Under the pieces are notes generated by a model that was not told the DNA's origin, searched no databases, and was given only the letters and a program-made list of their open reading frames with translations. Shown piece after piece: positions 48,903 to 59,086 of a stretch of 64,000 bases of DNA. The first letter of the stretch is position 1. Every line of letters begins with the position of its first letter. A program made the translations under genes and the position numbers. Origin of the DNA: Naasia aerilata (GTDB lineage: Bacteria; Actinomycetota; Actinomycetes; Actinomycetales; Microbacteriaceae); assembly GCF_030296595.1 (NCBI RefSeq), contig NZ_AP027731.1, positions 1,116,001-1,180,000 on the forward strand, in the 5' to 3' direction.

Positions 48903-50639
48903 CTACTTCGCGTCGCAGTAGGTGATCGTGACCTCGGAGCCCTGAGCCACCGTGCCCGGGGCGAGCGACTGCGTCACGACCTTGTCGGACGCCTCGCCGC
49001 AGTTGGTGGTCGGCGTGATGCTGACACGGAGCAGCAGCTCGGGTCCCTCCAGCAGCGCGCGGGCCTCGGCCACCGACATGTTCCGCACGTCCGGCATCTC
49101 GACACGGCCGTCGGAGATGACCAGGTTCACCGTCGTGCCCTCCGCGATCTGCGTCCCGACCGTGGGGTCCGCGCGCAGCACAGCGCCTTCCGGGACAGTG
49201 GGGGAGTGCTCACGGGTGAGGGTGCCGATGGTGAACTTCGACTTCGTGATGAGGTCCTCGGCCGCGCCCTGGGCGAGTCCCACGACGTTCGGCACCGCCG
49301 ACTGGGTGGGGCCGCTCGAGACGTACACGTCGATCTTGGTGTCCGGGCTCACGATCGTGCCCGGATCCGGGACGGTGCGCACCACCTGGTCCACCGCATA
49401 GATGTTGCTCGGCTCCGAGTGCTTCACGGCCTCGAGGTCCAGATCGCTCAGCGCTGCCGCGGCATCGTCGTACGGCTGGCCGGCGAGGGCAGGAACCTCC
49501 CGCGAGACATCGGGAAGTCCTTGACTCGGGGTCAGGGTGAAGACCCAGATGACGACCGCGACGACGATCACGGCCACGCTGAGGATGCCTGCCCAGATCC
49601 ACACGGCCGGCGGCCGCGTCTGCGTGCGGACCACCGTGTCGTCGTCGACCGCGAGCTGCTTCATGGCCGGGTTGGCGGTGAGGGGATCGACGGGCGGAGC
49701 ACCGAACAGGCCCGCCGCGGCGTCCTGCGACGGCAGCCGTCGCGCCGGCAGCTGCCCGGAGGCGGCCGTGTGCACGTCGTCGCGGAACTCCGCCGCGCTC
49801 TGGTAGCGCTCGAACTTGTCCTTCGACAGCGCGCGCAGCGTGACCTGGTCCATGGCCTTCGAGACCTTGGGGTTGATCGAGCTGGGGGTGGGCGCCGCCT
49901 CGCTGACGTGCTGATAGGCCACCGCGACCGGGGTGTCCCCGCGGAAGGGCTGGCGCCCCACGAGCATCTCGAACAGCACGACGCCGGTCGAGTAGAGGTC
50001 GGTGCGTGCGTCCACCGTCTCGCCGCGCGCCTGCTCCGGCGAGAAGTAGGCGGCGGTCCCGAGGATGGCGGTGGTCTGCGCCACGGTGGCGGACGAGTCG
50101 GAGATGGCGCGGGCGATGCCGAAGTCCATGACCTTCACCTGTCCGGTGCGCGTGATCATGATGTTGCCGGGCTTGATGTCGCGGTGCACGACGCCTGCGC
50201 GGTGCGAGTACTCGAGCGCGGTCAGGATGCCGTCGACGATGTGCACGGCCTCTGCCGGCTCCAGCGGGCCCATCGCGATGATGTCCTTCAGGAGCTTGCC
50301 GTCGACGTACTCCATGACGATGAACGGCTGCGGCGTCTCGACGCCGTGGGCGTCACGCACGACCTCCTCGCCGGCGTCGAAGACGCGGACGATGGTCGGA
50401 TGCGCCATCCGGGCGGCGGACTGCGCCTCCTGGCGGAAGCGCGTGCGGAACGCCGGATCGTTGGCGAGGGACGACTTCAGCAGCTTGATCGCGACCGTGC
50501 GCCCGAGCCGGTTGTCGGTGCCCAGGTGCACGTCGGCCATGCCGCCGCGGCCGAGGAGCGAGCCGATCTGGTAGCGGCCGGCGAGCAGGCGCCGCGTCTC
50601 CGGCTGGGGGCGGGCGGTCGGGCCGGTTGAGGTCGTCAC
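48903..50639 (-). CDS. pknB: Serine/threonine protein kinase PknB with PASTA domains
   Basis: 578 residues. Kinase domain (1-280) with GRGGMADVHLG, catalytic HRDIKPGN and DFGIAR; one membrane helix near 345-365 (WIWAGILSVAVIVVAVVIW); then PASTA domains (PNVVGLAQGAAEDLI, PDVRNMSVAEARALL and others) that sense muropeptides or lipid II. It phosphorylates wall-synthesis and division proteins; PstP reverses this. Last gene of the fha-pstP-ftsW-pbpA-pknA-pknB cluster, seven bases after pknA. Confidence 0.96.
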   Translation of the reverse strand: MTTSTGPTARPQPETRRLLAGRYQIGSLLGRGGMADVHLGTDNRLGRTVAIKLLKSSLANDPAFRTRFRQEAQSAARMAHPTIVRVFDAGEEVVRDAHGVETPQPFIVMEYVDGKLLKDIIAMGPLEPAEAVHIVDGILTALEYSHRAGVVHRDIKPGNIMITRTGQVKVMDFGIARAISDSSATVAQTTAILGTAAYFSPEQARGETVDARTDLYSTGVVLFEMLVGRQPFRGDTPVAVAYQHVSEAAPTPSSINPKVSKAMDQVTLRALSKDKFERYQSAAEFRDDVHTAASGQLPARRLPSQDAAAGLFGAPPVDPLTANPAMKQLAVDDDTVVRTQTRPPAVWIWAGILSVAVIVVAVVIWVFTLTPSQGLPDVSREVPALAGQPYDDAAAALSDLDLEAVKHSEPSNIYAVDQVVRTVPDPGTIVSPDTKIDVYVSSGPTQSAVPNVVGLAQGAAEDLITKSKFTIGTLTREHSPTVPEGAVLRADPTVGTQIAEGTTVNLVISDGRVEMPDVRNMSVAEARALLEGPELLLRVSITPTTNCGEASDKVVTQSLAPGTVAQGSEVTITYCDAK

Positions 50640-50645
50640 CGAGAC

Positions 50646-52405
50646 TCAGCCTCCGGGGGTGGCAGTCGGAGACGGCGTCGTCGGCGTCGGGGTCACCGGG
50701 ATCGTGAGGTCACCGGACGGGTCGGAGTTGCGGGAGCCGCAGTAGGCGACGTAGTTCACGGTGATGGGGCCGGTGCTGTCCGCGGCGAACTGGTAGTTCG
50801 TGGTGCCCGCGTTGACGTTGAAGCTGCCGTCGGAGCCCCCGGCACCCGCGATGCTCACGGTGTAGCCGCTGAGCGCCGTCCCGGCCGGGCACTTGCTGTA
50901 GCCGGGCCACTGCACGTTCACGGTGGCGCCCTGCGGCACGGGCGTGGCCGGGCTCTTCACGGTCGGGGCGTCCGGGGCCGGGATGGACGCCATCTCCGTG
51001 TAGTACGTGACCTTCACGGCCGTGCCCTTGGCGACGTTGCCCGACGGGTTCACGTCGGAGACGAGGCCCACCTGCTCCTCGGTGCCTGCGGCGTCGCCCT
51101 CGACCAGGGTGACGCTGACGCCGAGGGCCTCGAGCTCCGCCTGGACGTCCTCGAAAGGCCGGTCGACATAGGCGTTCCGGTCGATGTTGACCGTGTTCGC
51201 CGTCGGGGTGGCGGAGGGCGTCGGGGTGGCCGACGGGGTGGCCGAGACCGACGGCGATGCGCTGGGGCTCGGCGTCGCCCCGCCCCGCGGGTTGAGGAAC
51301 AGCGCGGCGAGCATGGCGATGAGGCCGATGGCCAGGATGGCGACGATGACGATCAGGGGGATCGTCCAGGGGCTGCGCTTGTGCGGCTCCTCGTCGAGCT
51401 CCTCCGCCGTGGCGGCCGCGCCGACGGCGCCGGCGGCACCGAAGCCGAGCCCTGCGGCGGGCAGCACGGTCGTCGCCGCTGCGGTGTTGGCGCCGGCCGA
51501 CGGGAGCAGCTGGGTGGCCGCGTCCGAGGGAAGGATCGAGGCGCCGTGGGGGAGGATCCCGGGGACGGCGGAGGCGGCACTCGCGACGTCGCCGCGGCGC
51601 AGGGCCTGCGCGGCACGAGCGAGATTGGCGGCGGAGGCCGGGCGGTCGGAGGGGCTCTTCGCGATGCAGGAGAGCACGAGGTTGCGCACCGGCTCGGGCA
51701 CGCTCGCCGGCAGGTCCGGCGGCGTCTCGTTGATCTGCGCCATCGCGATCGCCACCTGGGACTCGCCCGTGAAGGGGCGACGGCCGGCGAGGGCCTCGTA
51801 GGCGACGATGCCGAGCGAGTAGATGTCGGTCGCCGGCGACGCAGGGTGGCCGCTGGCCTGCTCGGGGAGAGGTACTGGACCGTCCCCATGACCTGGCCGG
51901 TCGCGGTGAGCGGCACCTGGTCGGCGATCCGGGCGATGCCGAAGTCGGTGATCTTGACGCGGCCGTCCGGCGTGATGAGGAGGTTGCCGGGCTTGATGTC
52001 GCGGTGCACGAGGCCCGCCGCGTGGGCGGCCTGCAGCGCGGACGCGGTCTGCGCGACGATGTCGAGCACCCGGTCGGTGGACAGGATGCGCTCGCGCTCG
52101 AGGATGGTGGAGAGCGCCTCGCCGGGCACGAGCTCCATCACGAGGTAGGCGCTGCCCTCCTCCTCGCCGTAGTCGTAGACGTTGGCGATGCCCTCATGGT
52201 TCACGAGAGCGGCGTGGCGGGCCTCCGCGCGGAAGCGCTCGAGGAAGCCGGGGTCGCCCAGATACTCGTCCTTGAGGATCTTGATGGCGACGGTGCGCCC
52301 GATGACGAGATCCGTGGCTTCCCAGACCTCGCCCATGCCGCCGATGGCGACACGGTTCTTGAGCTGGTAGCGACCGCCGAAGGTGACGCCAGTGACCGGC
52401 CTCAT
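50646..52405 (-). CDS. pknA: Serine/threonine protein kinase PknA (one-base break)
   Basis: About 586 residues when repaired. Kinase domain with [24 protein letters not shown] and DFGIARIAD; an Ala-rich linker; one membrane helix ([20 protein letters not shown]); a Ser/Pro/Thr linker and an extracellular PASTA-like region, longer than the mycobacterial PknA, which has no PASTA. One base is missing in the G4 run at 51864-51867; repair gives [17 protein letters not shown]. The ATG overlaps the pbpA stop by ATGA. Its substrates should include division and wall enzymes. Confidence 0.92.
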
Positions 52406-53855
52406 CGATTCAGCACCGCCTCAAACACCTGCTTCGCTATGGGCGCGGCGACCAGATTCCCGAATCCGGTCTGACCGAGCCCTCCCCGTTCTCCACCACG
52501 ACCGCGACGGCCACCTTCGGGTTGTCAGCGGGGGCGAACCCGGTGAACCAGAGGGTGTACGGGTCATCCCCGCCGTTCTGCGCAGTACCCGTCTTGCCGG
52601 CCACGCTGATCCCGTCCATTCTTGCATTGCTGGCCGCCCCGTTCTCGACATTGGCCACCATCATCTGGGTGACCGTTGCCGAGGTGTTATCACTGATGGG
52701 CGTCGAGAAGACCTCGGGCTGGAAGTCCTGCCGCACCGTGAGGTCGGGGGCGAGGATCTGGTCGATCAGGTTCGGCTTCATGACCGCGCCCTTGTTGGCG
52801 ATCCCGGCGGACACCATCGCCATCTGCAGCGGCGTCGCGCGGTCCTCGTACTGGCCGAACGACGACATGGCCAGCTGCGCCTCGTCGAGACCGTCCGGGT
52901 AGCTGCTGGGGGTGACCTTCATCGGGATGCTCAGCTCCTGTCCGAAGCCGTATGCGGACGCCATCTTCGAGATGGTGTCCTCGCCGAGCTGGAGACCGAG
53001 CTCGGCGAAGGGGATGTTGCAGGACAGGCGGAGGGCCGTGGCGAGCGTGGCGGTGGAGCCGCCGCCGCAGTCGGCCCCCTCCGAGTTGGTGATCTCGGTC
53101 TCCGTGCCCGGGAGCGTGAAGGTGCCGGGGTTCGGCAGCTCGCTGTCGGGCGTGAACTTGCCGCTCTCGATGGCGGCCGACGTCATGACGAGCTTGAAGG
53201 TCGACCCGGGCGGGTTGAGGTTGCCTCCGATGGCCCGGTTCTGCAGAGGCTCGCTCGGGTCGTTGATCAGGGTCTCGTAGGCCGCTTCGGCCGTGTCCCC
53301 GTCGTGCACGGCGAGGGCGTTCGGGTCGAAGCCCGGCTTCGAGACCATCGCGAGGATCTTGCCGGTCGAGGGCTCGATCGCGACGACGGCGCCCTGCTGG
53401 TCGCCGAGCGCGTCGTAGGCGGCCTGCTGGACGACCGGGTCGAGGGTGAGCTCCACCGAGTCCCCCTGGGGCTTCTGGCCGGTGAGGATGCTGCCCAGCT
53501 GGTCGAAGAACTGCGAGTTCGCCGTGCCGCTGAGGTACTGGTTCATCGCGCCCTCGATGCCGGTCGGCTCCCCGCCGAGGGTGAGGTAGCCGGTGACCGA
53601 GGAGTACAGGTCCGCGTTCGGGTACGTGCGCTGGAACTTGTAGACGTCGTCGGCCGGCACGGACTGCGCGATCGGCTGCCCGGCGACGAGGATCGAGCCG
53701 CGCTGCGCGGAGTAGCTCTGGTAGAGCGTTCGCACGTTGCGCGAGTCGGTGCGGAGGTTGTCGACCTGGAACACCTGGATGATCGAGGTGGAGCCGAACA
53801 GCACCGCGAACATGAGGACGACGAGGACGCTGATGCGCTTGAGCTCGCGGTTCAT
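52402..53855 (-). CDS. pbpA: Penicillin-binding protein PbpA, class B transpeptidase (one-base break)
   Basis: About 484 residues. N-terminal anchor helix ([18 protein letters not shown]), PBP dimerisation domain, and transpeptidase motifs S-x-x-K in [10 protein letters not shown]-x-N in RLSCNIPF and KTG in AGKTGTAQ. It cross-links peptidoglycan with the SEDS partner encoded upstream. A base is missing near 52475-52476, close to the C-terminus; repair gives [19 protein letters not shown] and ends at 52402. Overlaps both neighbours by ATGA. Confidence 0.93.
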
Positions 53856-55239
53856 ACGACGAGCCTCGGCTGGTTGCGCACCGAGTCGGAGATCCGCAGC
53901 AGCAGCGCGGCGATGATCCAGTTCGCGACGAGCGAGGACCCTCCGGCGGCGAGGAACGGCGTGGTGAGGCCGGTCAGCGGAATGACGCGCGTGACGCCGC
54001 CGATGACGATGAAGCACTGCAGCGCGAGGACGAAGGAGAGGCCCACCGCGAGGAGCTTGCCGAAGTCGTCCTGCCCGGCGAAGCCGATCCGGAAGCCGCG
54101 GGACACGAGGAGCAGGTAGAGCGCGAGGATCACGAAGAGGCCGGTGAGGCCGAGCTCCTCGCCGAGCGTCGCGATGATGTAGTCGCTCTGCGCCACCGGC
54201 GTCACCTCGGGCATGCCCTGCCCCAGCCCGGTGCCCACGACGCCTCCGTTGGCGAGCCCGAAGAGGCCCTGCACGAGCTGGTAGGAGCCGCCGTCGCTGT
54301 TGTAGACGTCCGGGTTGAAGGCGTCGAGCCAGTTCTGGAGCCGGCCGTGGACGTAGTCGAGGGTCTGACTGGCGATGAGTGCGCCGCCGACGAACAGGAC
54401 GAGGCCGAGGAGGATCCAGCTGAACCGCCCGGTCGCGACGTAGATCATCACGAGGAAGAGGCCGAAGTAGAGAAGCGCCGTGCCGAGGTCGCGCTGGAAC
54501 ACGATGACGCTCATCGCGACCGCCCAGACGACGAGGATTGGGCCGAGGTCCTTGCCGCGGGGCAGCTGGATGCCGAGCACCTTGCGGCCGACCATGGAGA
54601 GGACTCGCGCCTGCTCACCAGGTAGCCGGCGAAGAAGACAGCGAGGGCGATCTTCGCGATCTCGCCGGGCTGGAAGGAGAAGGGCCCGATGCTGATCCAG
54701 ACGCGAGCGCCGTTGATGGTCTGGCCGATGCCCGGAAGCATCGGCAGCAGCAGGAGCAGGACCGACACCAGCATCGCCAGGTAGGTGTAGCGCTGCAGCA
54801 CCCGGTGGTTGCGGATGACGATGAGCACGGCGAGGGCGCAGACGATGGCGATCGCCGACCAGACGATCTGCCGGATCGCGACCGAGTCGGTGAAGCCCTC
54901 ATCGCCGTTCGCGACGTCGATCCGGTAGATGCCGGCGATGCCCAGGCCGTTCAGGAGGGTGGCGATCGGCAGCACGAACGGATCGGCCTCGCTCGCGGTG
55001 AACCGCAGGACGAGGTGCACCATCAGCGTCAGCAGCGAGAGTCCGGCGACGAGCACGATGACGTTCGGCTGCACGGCCCCCGTCGCGCCGAGCTGCACGA
55101 GCACGATCGCGGCCGCGTTGATGGCCCACACCACGACCAGCAGCGCGATCTCGAGATTCCTCAGCCGGCGGGGCATGCGCATGGTGCGCACGCGCTCGGT
55201 GCGCCCGCGCGGCAGGGCGCCGGTCGCCGTGTCCGTCAT
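53852..55239 (-). CDS. rodA: SEDS peptidoglycan polymerase, FtsW/RodA family (one-base break)
   Basis: About 462 residues with ten predicted membrane helices. SEDS landmarks: INGARVWISIGPFSFQPGEIAK and GLTTPFLAAGGSSLVANW. It polymerises lipid II into glycan strands with PbpA. In this cluster the gene is usually named rodA or ftsW; I prefer rodA. One base is missing near 54604; repair reads VSRREVLSMVGRKVLG. Overlaps pstP and pbpA. Confidence 0.92.
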
Positions 55240-56495
55240 CGTCTCGTTCCCGTTGTGACCACCGATTCGAGGTTGTCGATGATCGCAGAGGCGTGCTGGG
55301 CGGTCGCTGCGGGGATCGTCGCCTCGACCTGCGCCTGGTAGTACATCGGCAATCGGTCCACCGGGATGTCGGTGTCGCGGACCACTGCGGAGAGCGGGAA
55401 GGGGCCGACCGAGGCCTGCACCCCCTGATAGACGGCGACGTTGCCGTCCGCTTCACCGACGTAGAACTGCTGCTGCGTCCACGCGTAGCCCAGGATCGCG
55501 CCGAGGATCGCACCAAGAGCGACGATCCCGATCACGATCAGCCAGATGAGTCGGCGGCGGCGCGCGCGGCGGCGGTCCTCCGCGATGAGCCGCTCGAGGT
55601 AGTCGTCGTCGTCCGCCTCGACGTGGGTCTCGCGCGCGACCGCGGTGGACTTGAGGGGGTGCAGGAGGATCGAGGGGAGCCGGAGCCGGCGTCCGCCCTC
55701 CGAGTCGAACTCGAGCGGCCCTGCGGCGGACCCGACGGTCACCGCCTCCTCCGGCGTCTCGGGCCCCTCCGGGTCCACGTCGACCACGATGACCGTCACA
55801 TTGTCGGGCGCGCCCTGCTCGAGCGCCTCCCGGATCAGGCGGTCGGCGACGGCGGCAGCCTCGGCGTGGTCGCCGAGCACGGAGCGGATGCGGTCCTCGT
55901 TGACGTAGCTGCTGAGGCCGTCGGAGCAGATCATCCACCGGTCGCCCTTGGTGGTGGTGAGGATGCTCGTGTCGATCTCGGGTGCCTGGTCGATGTCCCC
56001 GAGCACGCGCATGAGAACGGAGCGCCGAGGGTGGACGAGGGCCTCCTCGGGCGTGATGCGGCCGCTGTCGACGAGGCGCTGCACGAACGTGTGGTCCGTC
56101 GTGATCTGGGAGAGCTCGCCGTCGCGCAGCAGGTAGATGCGCGAGTCGCCGATGTGGGCGATCGCCATGCTGTCGCCGACCCGGATCATCGCGGACACCG
56201 TTGTGCCCATGCCGGTCAGCTCGGGGTGCTCGAAGACCGTCTCGGCGAGCAGCTGGTTCGCGGCGACGAGGGCCGACTGCAGAGCGAACTCCGCATCCTG
56301 CGGGGAGGAGTAGCGGGCGGTGTCGGTCTCGGCGATGCGGTTGACGGCGATGGCTGAGGCGACGTCACCGCCGGCGTGGCCGCCCATCCCGTCGGCGACG
56401 ACGAAGAGCTGGGACCCGGCGAACCCGGAATCCTGGTTGTTGGAGCGCACCTTCCCGACATGCGAGACGGCAGCCCCGAGCGTTCTCTGGACCAT
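55236..56495 (-). CDS. pstP: Serine/threonine phosphatase, PP2C family
   Basis: 419 residues. PP2C domain with VADGMGGHAGGD, HIGDSRIYLLRDG, CSDGLSSYV and APDNVTVIVVDV; metal-binding aspartates are all present. A membrane helix near residue 325 (RLIWLIVIGIVALGAILGAI) is followed by an extracellular tail. It reverses phosphorylation by PknA and PknB. The end overlaps the SEDS gene by ATGA-type overlap. Confidence 0.95.
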   Translation of the reverse strand: MVQRTLGAAVSHVGKVRSNNQDSGFAGSQLFVVADGMGGHAGGDVASAIAVNRIAETDTARYSSPQDAEFALQSALVAANQLLAETVFEHPELTGMGTTVSAMIRVGDSMAIAHIGDSRIYLLRDGELSQITTDHTFVQRLVDSGRITPEEALVHPRRSVLMRVLGDIDQAPEIDTSILTTTKGDRWMICSDGLSSYVNEDRIRSVLGDHAEAAAVADRLIREALEQGAPDNVTVIVVDVDPEGPETPEEAVTVGSAAGPLEFDSEGGRRLRLPSILLHPLKSTAVARETHVEADDDDYLERLIAEDRRRARRRRLIWLIVIGIVALGAILGAILGYAWTQQQFYVGEADGNVAVYQGVQASVGPFPLSAVVRDTDIPVDRLPMYYQAQVEATIPAATAQHASAIIDNLESVVTTGTRR

Positions 56496-56504
56496 CCGGG
56501 GCGG

Positions 56505-57043
56505 CTACCGTCGCAGCTCGAAGCTCGTCGCGCCGACCTTGACCGGGGTGTTGACCGGGACCTGGGTCGGGATCGTCACCCGCTTGCCGTCGAGGAAGGT
56601 GCCGTTGGTCGAGTCGAGGTCCTGAATGACCCACTCGTCGTTCCAGAGCAGCAGCCGGGCATGGTGGGTTGAGGTGTAGTCGTCGAGGATCTGCAGGCCC
56701 GACTCGCTGGACCGGCCGATGGTGAGCGGCTCCGTGCCGAGCTCGATCTCTACGCCGGCCTTCGGGCCCGAGGTGATGACGAGCCGGCTCGCGGTCCGCG
56801 TGGTCGCCATCGGCTTGGAGATGCCCCCGCCGGCGTAGGCGGGCCGGTGGGCAGGGACTGCACGGCGGGCGGCGTGGAGACCGGGACGGAGGCGGGGGCC
56901 GCGGCGAACGCCGGCTGCTCCTGGAGTCGCCGGACGCGCGTGCCGAACAGGTCCGAGCGGAGCGCGTAGACGATCGCGAAGACGAACGCCCAGAGCAGGA
57001 CGAGGAACGCGATCCGGAGGATCAGCAGGGTGAGGTCGCTCAT
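56505..57043 (-). CDS. fhaB: FHA-domain protein FhaB (one-base break)
   Basis: About 179 residues: an N-terminal membrane helix (LLILRIAFLVLLWAFVFAIV), a Pro-rich linker and a C-terminal FHA domain (LTIGRSSESGLQILDDYTST, STNGTFLDGKRV) that binds phosphothreonine. One base is missing in the C5 run at 56824-56828; repair gives TPAGGISKPMATTRTAS. FhaB (FipA partner) links the kinases to wall growth. Start overlaps fhaA by ATGA. Confidence 0.92.
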
Positions 57044-57767
57044 CGCCCGCCCCAGAAGTTGCCGAGGTTGTCGTTCGCGGGACCGGAGGCGGAGCCGTCC
57101 GCGTTCTGCGGGACCACCCGGAACACGATCCGCGTCCGGCCGATCTGCACCACGGACTCCGGCGGCAGGACCGCCTTGTCGATGCGCTCGCCGTTGAGGG
57201 TCGTGCCGTTGGTCGAGCCGAGGTCGTTCACCTGCGCGCGGGACCCGTCCCAGAGGATCTCGACGTGGCGGCGGCTCGTTCCGCTGTCGTCGATCGTGAT
57301 GTCGGCGTCGGAGCCGCGGCCGATCACGATGCGGCCCTGCTTAAGGGATAGCGCTTCCCGGCGACGTCGACGACCGCCGTCCAGGCCACCTCCCCGCCGC
57401 GGGCCGTGCCGGAGTCTACCTGCACCAGGCCGTCCGCGACGCTCTCGTCCGGCGCCAGGGAGATGCTGAGGGCGCCCGCGAACTGGTAGCCCTGCGTCTT
57501 CGCATGCTGCTGGACCAGTGCGGTCAACTCGTCGGTGAGGCTCGGACCCATCGCGGACATCCTCTCGAAGTCCGTCGGGGACAGGCGCACGGTGAAGCGG
57601 TTCGGCGCGAGAATCCTGTCGCGCGCGACGATCGCCGCATGCGTGTCGAGCTCCTTGCGCAGCGCAGCGGTGATCTCGATCGGCTGCAGACTGGACTTGA
57701 ACGTCCGAGCGAAGGCCCCGTTGACCGCGCGCTCGAGACCTCTTTCGAAGTTGTCGAGTATGCCCAC
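57040..57767 (-). CDS. fhaA: FHA-domain protein FhaA with DUF3662 domain (one-base break)
   Basis: About 242 residues: N-terminal DUF3662 domain (MGILDNFERGLERAVNGAFA) and C-terminal FHA domain (VIGRGSDADITIDDSGTSRR, GSTNGTTLNGERI). Shorter linker than in mycobacterial FhaA. A T is missing in the TT pair at 57341-57342; repair gives RYPLKQGRIVIGRG. FHA domains of this type bind phosphorylated MurJ in mycobacteria; the same link to the murJ gene here is plausible. First gene of the cluster, 235 bp from tRNA-Leu. Confidence 0.92.
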
Positions 57768-58002
57768 GAGTTCGCGGCCTTCCGGTCGAGCGCGCGCGGG
57801 AACCCCGCGCCTGGCTTATTGAATGGTAGCCCGCCGCCCCCGCCGCCCCCGTCAGGGGCGCGGCCCGCTTGACGGCGGTTCACCGCAGCACTTCGGACTG
57901 TCCGCATCGGTCTCCGGTTGCGGTTTGTCCGGAACGATGCGGTTCCGTCGGCCCTGCGGCGTCGTGCTAATCTCGACGATCGGCGCGCAAGCGCCATGGT
58001 GA

Positions 58003-58085
58003 GCGCGAGTGGCGGAATAGGCAGACGCGCACGGTTCAGGTCCGTGTGCCCGTGAGGGCGTGGGGGTTCAACTCCCCCTCGCGCA
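58003..58085 (+). tRNA. tRNA-Leu (CAG)
   Basis: 83 nt class II tRNA with a long variable arm: acceptor GCGCGAG/CTCGCGC, anticodon stem CACGG/CCGTG around loop TTCAGGT (anticodon CAG), variable arm and T-arm GGGGG-TTCAACT-CCCCC. Followed by an encoded CCA (58086-58088). This tRNA commonly lies next to the fha cluster in actinobacteria. Confidence 0.97.
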
Positions 58086-58123
58086 CCAGAGGAGCAGGTT
58101 CCAGCGAACCGGCTCGGGAGGAC

Positions 58124-58149
58124 AGGGGCCTCGACGGGGCCCTTTTTCT
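58124..58149 (+). terminator. Terminator after tRNA-Leu
   Basis: AGGGGCC and GGGGCCCT form a stem with one internal mismatch, followed by TTTTT. The MarR gene converges from the other side, so it may serve both. Confidence 0.55.
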
Positions 58150-58176
58150 TCGCCCTTTCTCCGTCCCCTGGTCCGC

Positions 58177-58638
58177 TCAGGGCTGCCTCCCACCGTCGTC
58201 CGCCTCGCGCAGGGAGGCGATCATGCTCCGGAGGAGCCGGCGCGCTCCGGACTGCTCCTCCTCGGTCATTCCAAACAGCATCCTCACCTCCACGGACCGG
58301 ACCGCGGCACTCGCCTGCGCAAGGCTCCGCCTGCCGCGCTCGGTGAGCCGTGCGGGAAGCACCTTGCCGACGCGGCCCTCGACCGGACGGCTCACGACGC
58401 CGTCGCGCTCGAGGGCCTGCAGCAGCACGTTCATGGACTGGCGCGTCACGAACGCGCCCCGGGCCAGCTCCGAGTTGGACAGGCCGGGGCGCTGGGCGAG
58501 CAGCTCGAGGCAGGAGTAGTGCGTGACGGTCATCCCGAGCGGGCGGAGCACGGCCTCCATCTCCGCGCGCAGCGCACTCGCCGCCTCCTTCAGCAGGTAG
58601 CCGACCGACGTCTCGAGGTCCACTCCGTCTTGCGCCAT
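58177..58638 (-). CDS. MarR-family transcriptional regulator
   Basis: 153 residues: winged helix-turn-helix (SNSELARGAFVTRQSMNVLL, then LQALERDGVVSRPVEGRVGK). Small-molecule-responsive repressor family. ATG at 58636-58638, inside the first of two palindromes. The divergent VOC-family gene is the likely target. The inducer is unknown. Confidence 0.88.
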   Translation of the reverse strand: MAQDGVDLETSVGYLLKEAASALRAEMEAVLRPLGMTVTHYSCLELLAQRPGLSNSELARGAFVTRQSMNVLLQALERDGVVSRPVEGRVGKVLPARLTERGRRSLAQASAAVRSVEVRMLFGMTEEEQSGARRLLRSMIASLREADDGGRQP

Positions 58639-58678
58639 GTCAGAAGTCTGACATAGAGTCGATGTCAGAAAACTGACA
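58638..58678. promoter_or_regulatory. Tandem palindromic operators for the MarR regulator
   Basis: TGTCAGAAGTCTGACA (58638-58653) and TGTCAGAAAACTGACA (58663-58678) are near-perfect 16-bp palindromes 25 bp apart. A TAGAGT -10-like hexamer for the VOC gene lies between them (58654-58659). The first overlaps the MarR start codon. The layout predicts joint repression of both genes. Confidence 0.8.
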
Positions 58679-58699
58679 CACCAACACAAGGAGCACCTC

Positions 58700-59068
58700 A
58701 TGCCCGTCACCGGCCCCGACTTCCTCAGCCTGCAAGTGCGCGACCTCGACGCCTCCCGGGCGTTCTACGAGCACTACCTCGGTCTCGTCCGGTCGCAGGC
58801 AGGCCCGCCCCACGCGGTCGTCTTCGAGACGACGCCGATCGCGTTCGCTCTCCGGGACCTCGTCCCGGGCACCGACCTCTCCGCCATCGAACACCCCGGC
58901 ATCGGGGCCGCGATCTGGCTGCACGCGACCGACGTCCAGGCGATCCACGACGCCCTCGCCGCCGACGGCCACCGGATCGTCGCCGCGCCGATCGACGGGC
59001 CTTTCGGTCGCACCTTCACGCTCGCCGACCCGGACGGGTACCAGGTCACCCTGCACGACCGCGCCTGA
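58700..59068 (+). CDS. VOC (glyoxalase/bleomycin-resistance) family protein
   Basis: 122 residues, a vicinal-oxygen-chelate fold with two beta-alpha-beta-beta-beta units: FLSLQVRDLDASRAFYEHYL at the start and RTFTLADPDGYQVTLHD at the end. Members are glyoxalases, dioxygenases or drug-binding proteins; the substrate is unknown. ATG behind AAGGAG. Divergent from and probably controlled by the MarR gene. Confidence 0.87.
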   Translation: MPVTGPDFLSLQVRDLDASRAFYEHYLGLVRSQAGPPHAVVFETTPIAFALRDLVPGTDLSAIEHPGIGAAIWLHATDVQAIHDALAADGHRIVAAPIDGPFGRTFTLADPDGYQVTLHDRA

Positions 59069-59086
59069 GCCTCCCCGGCGCCCGCG

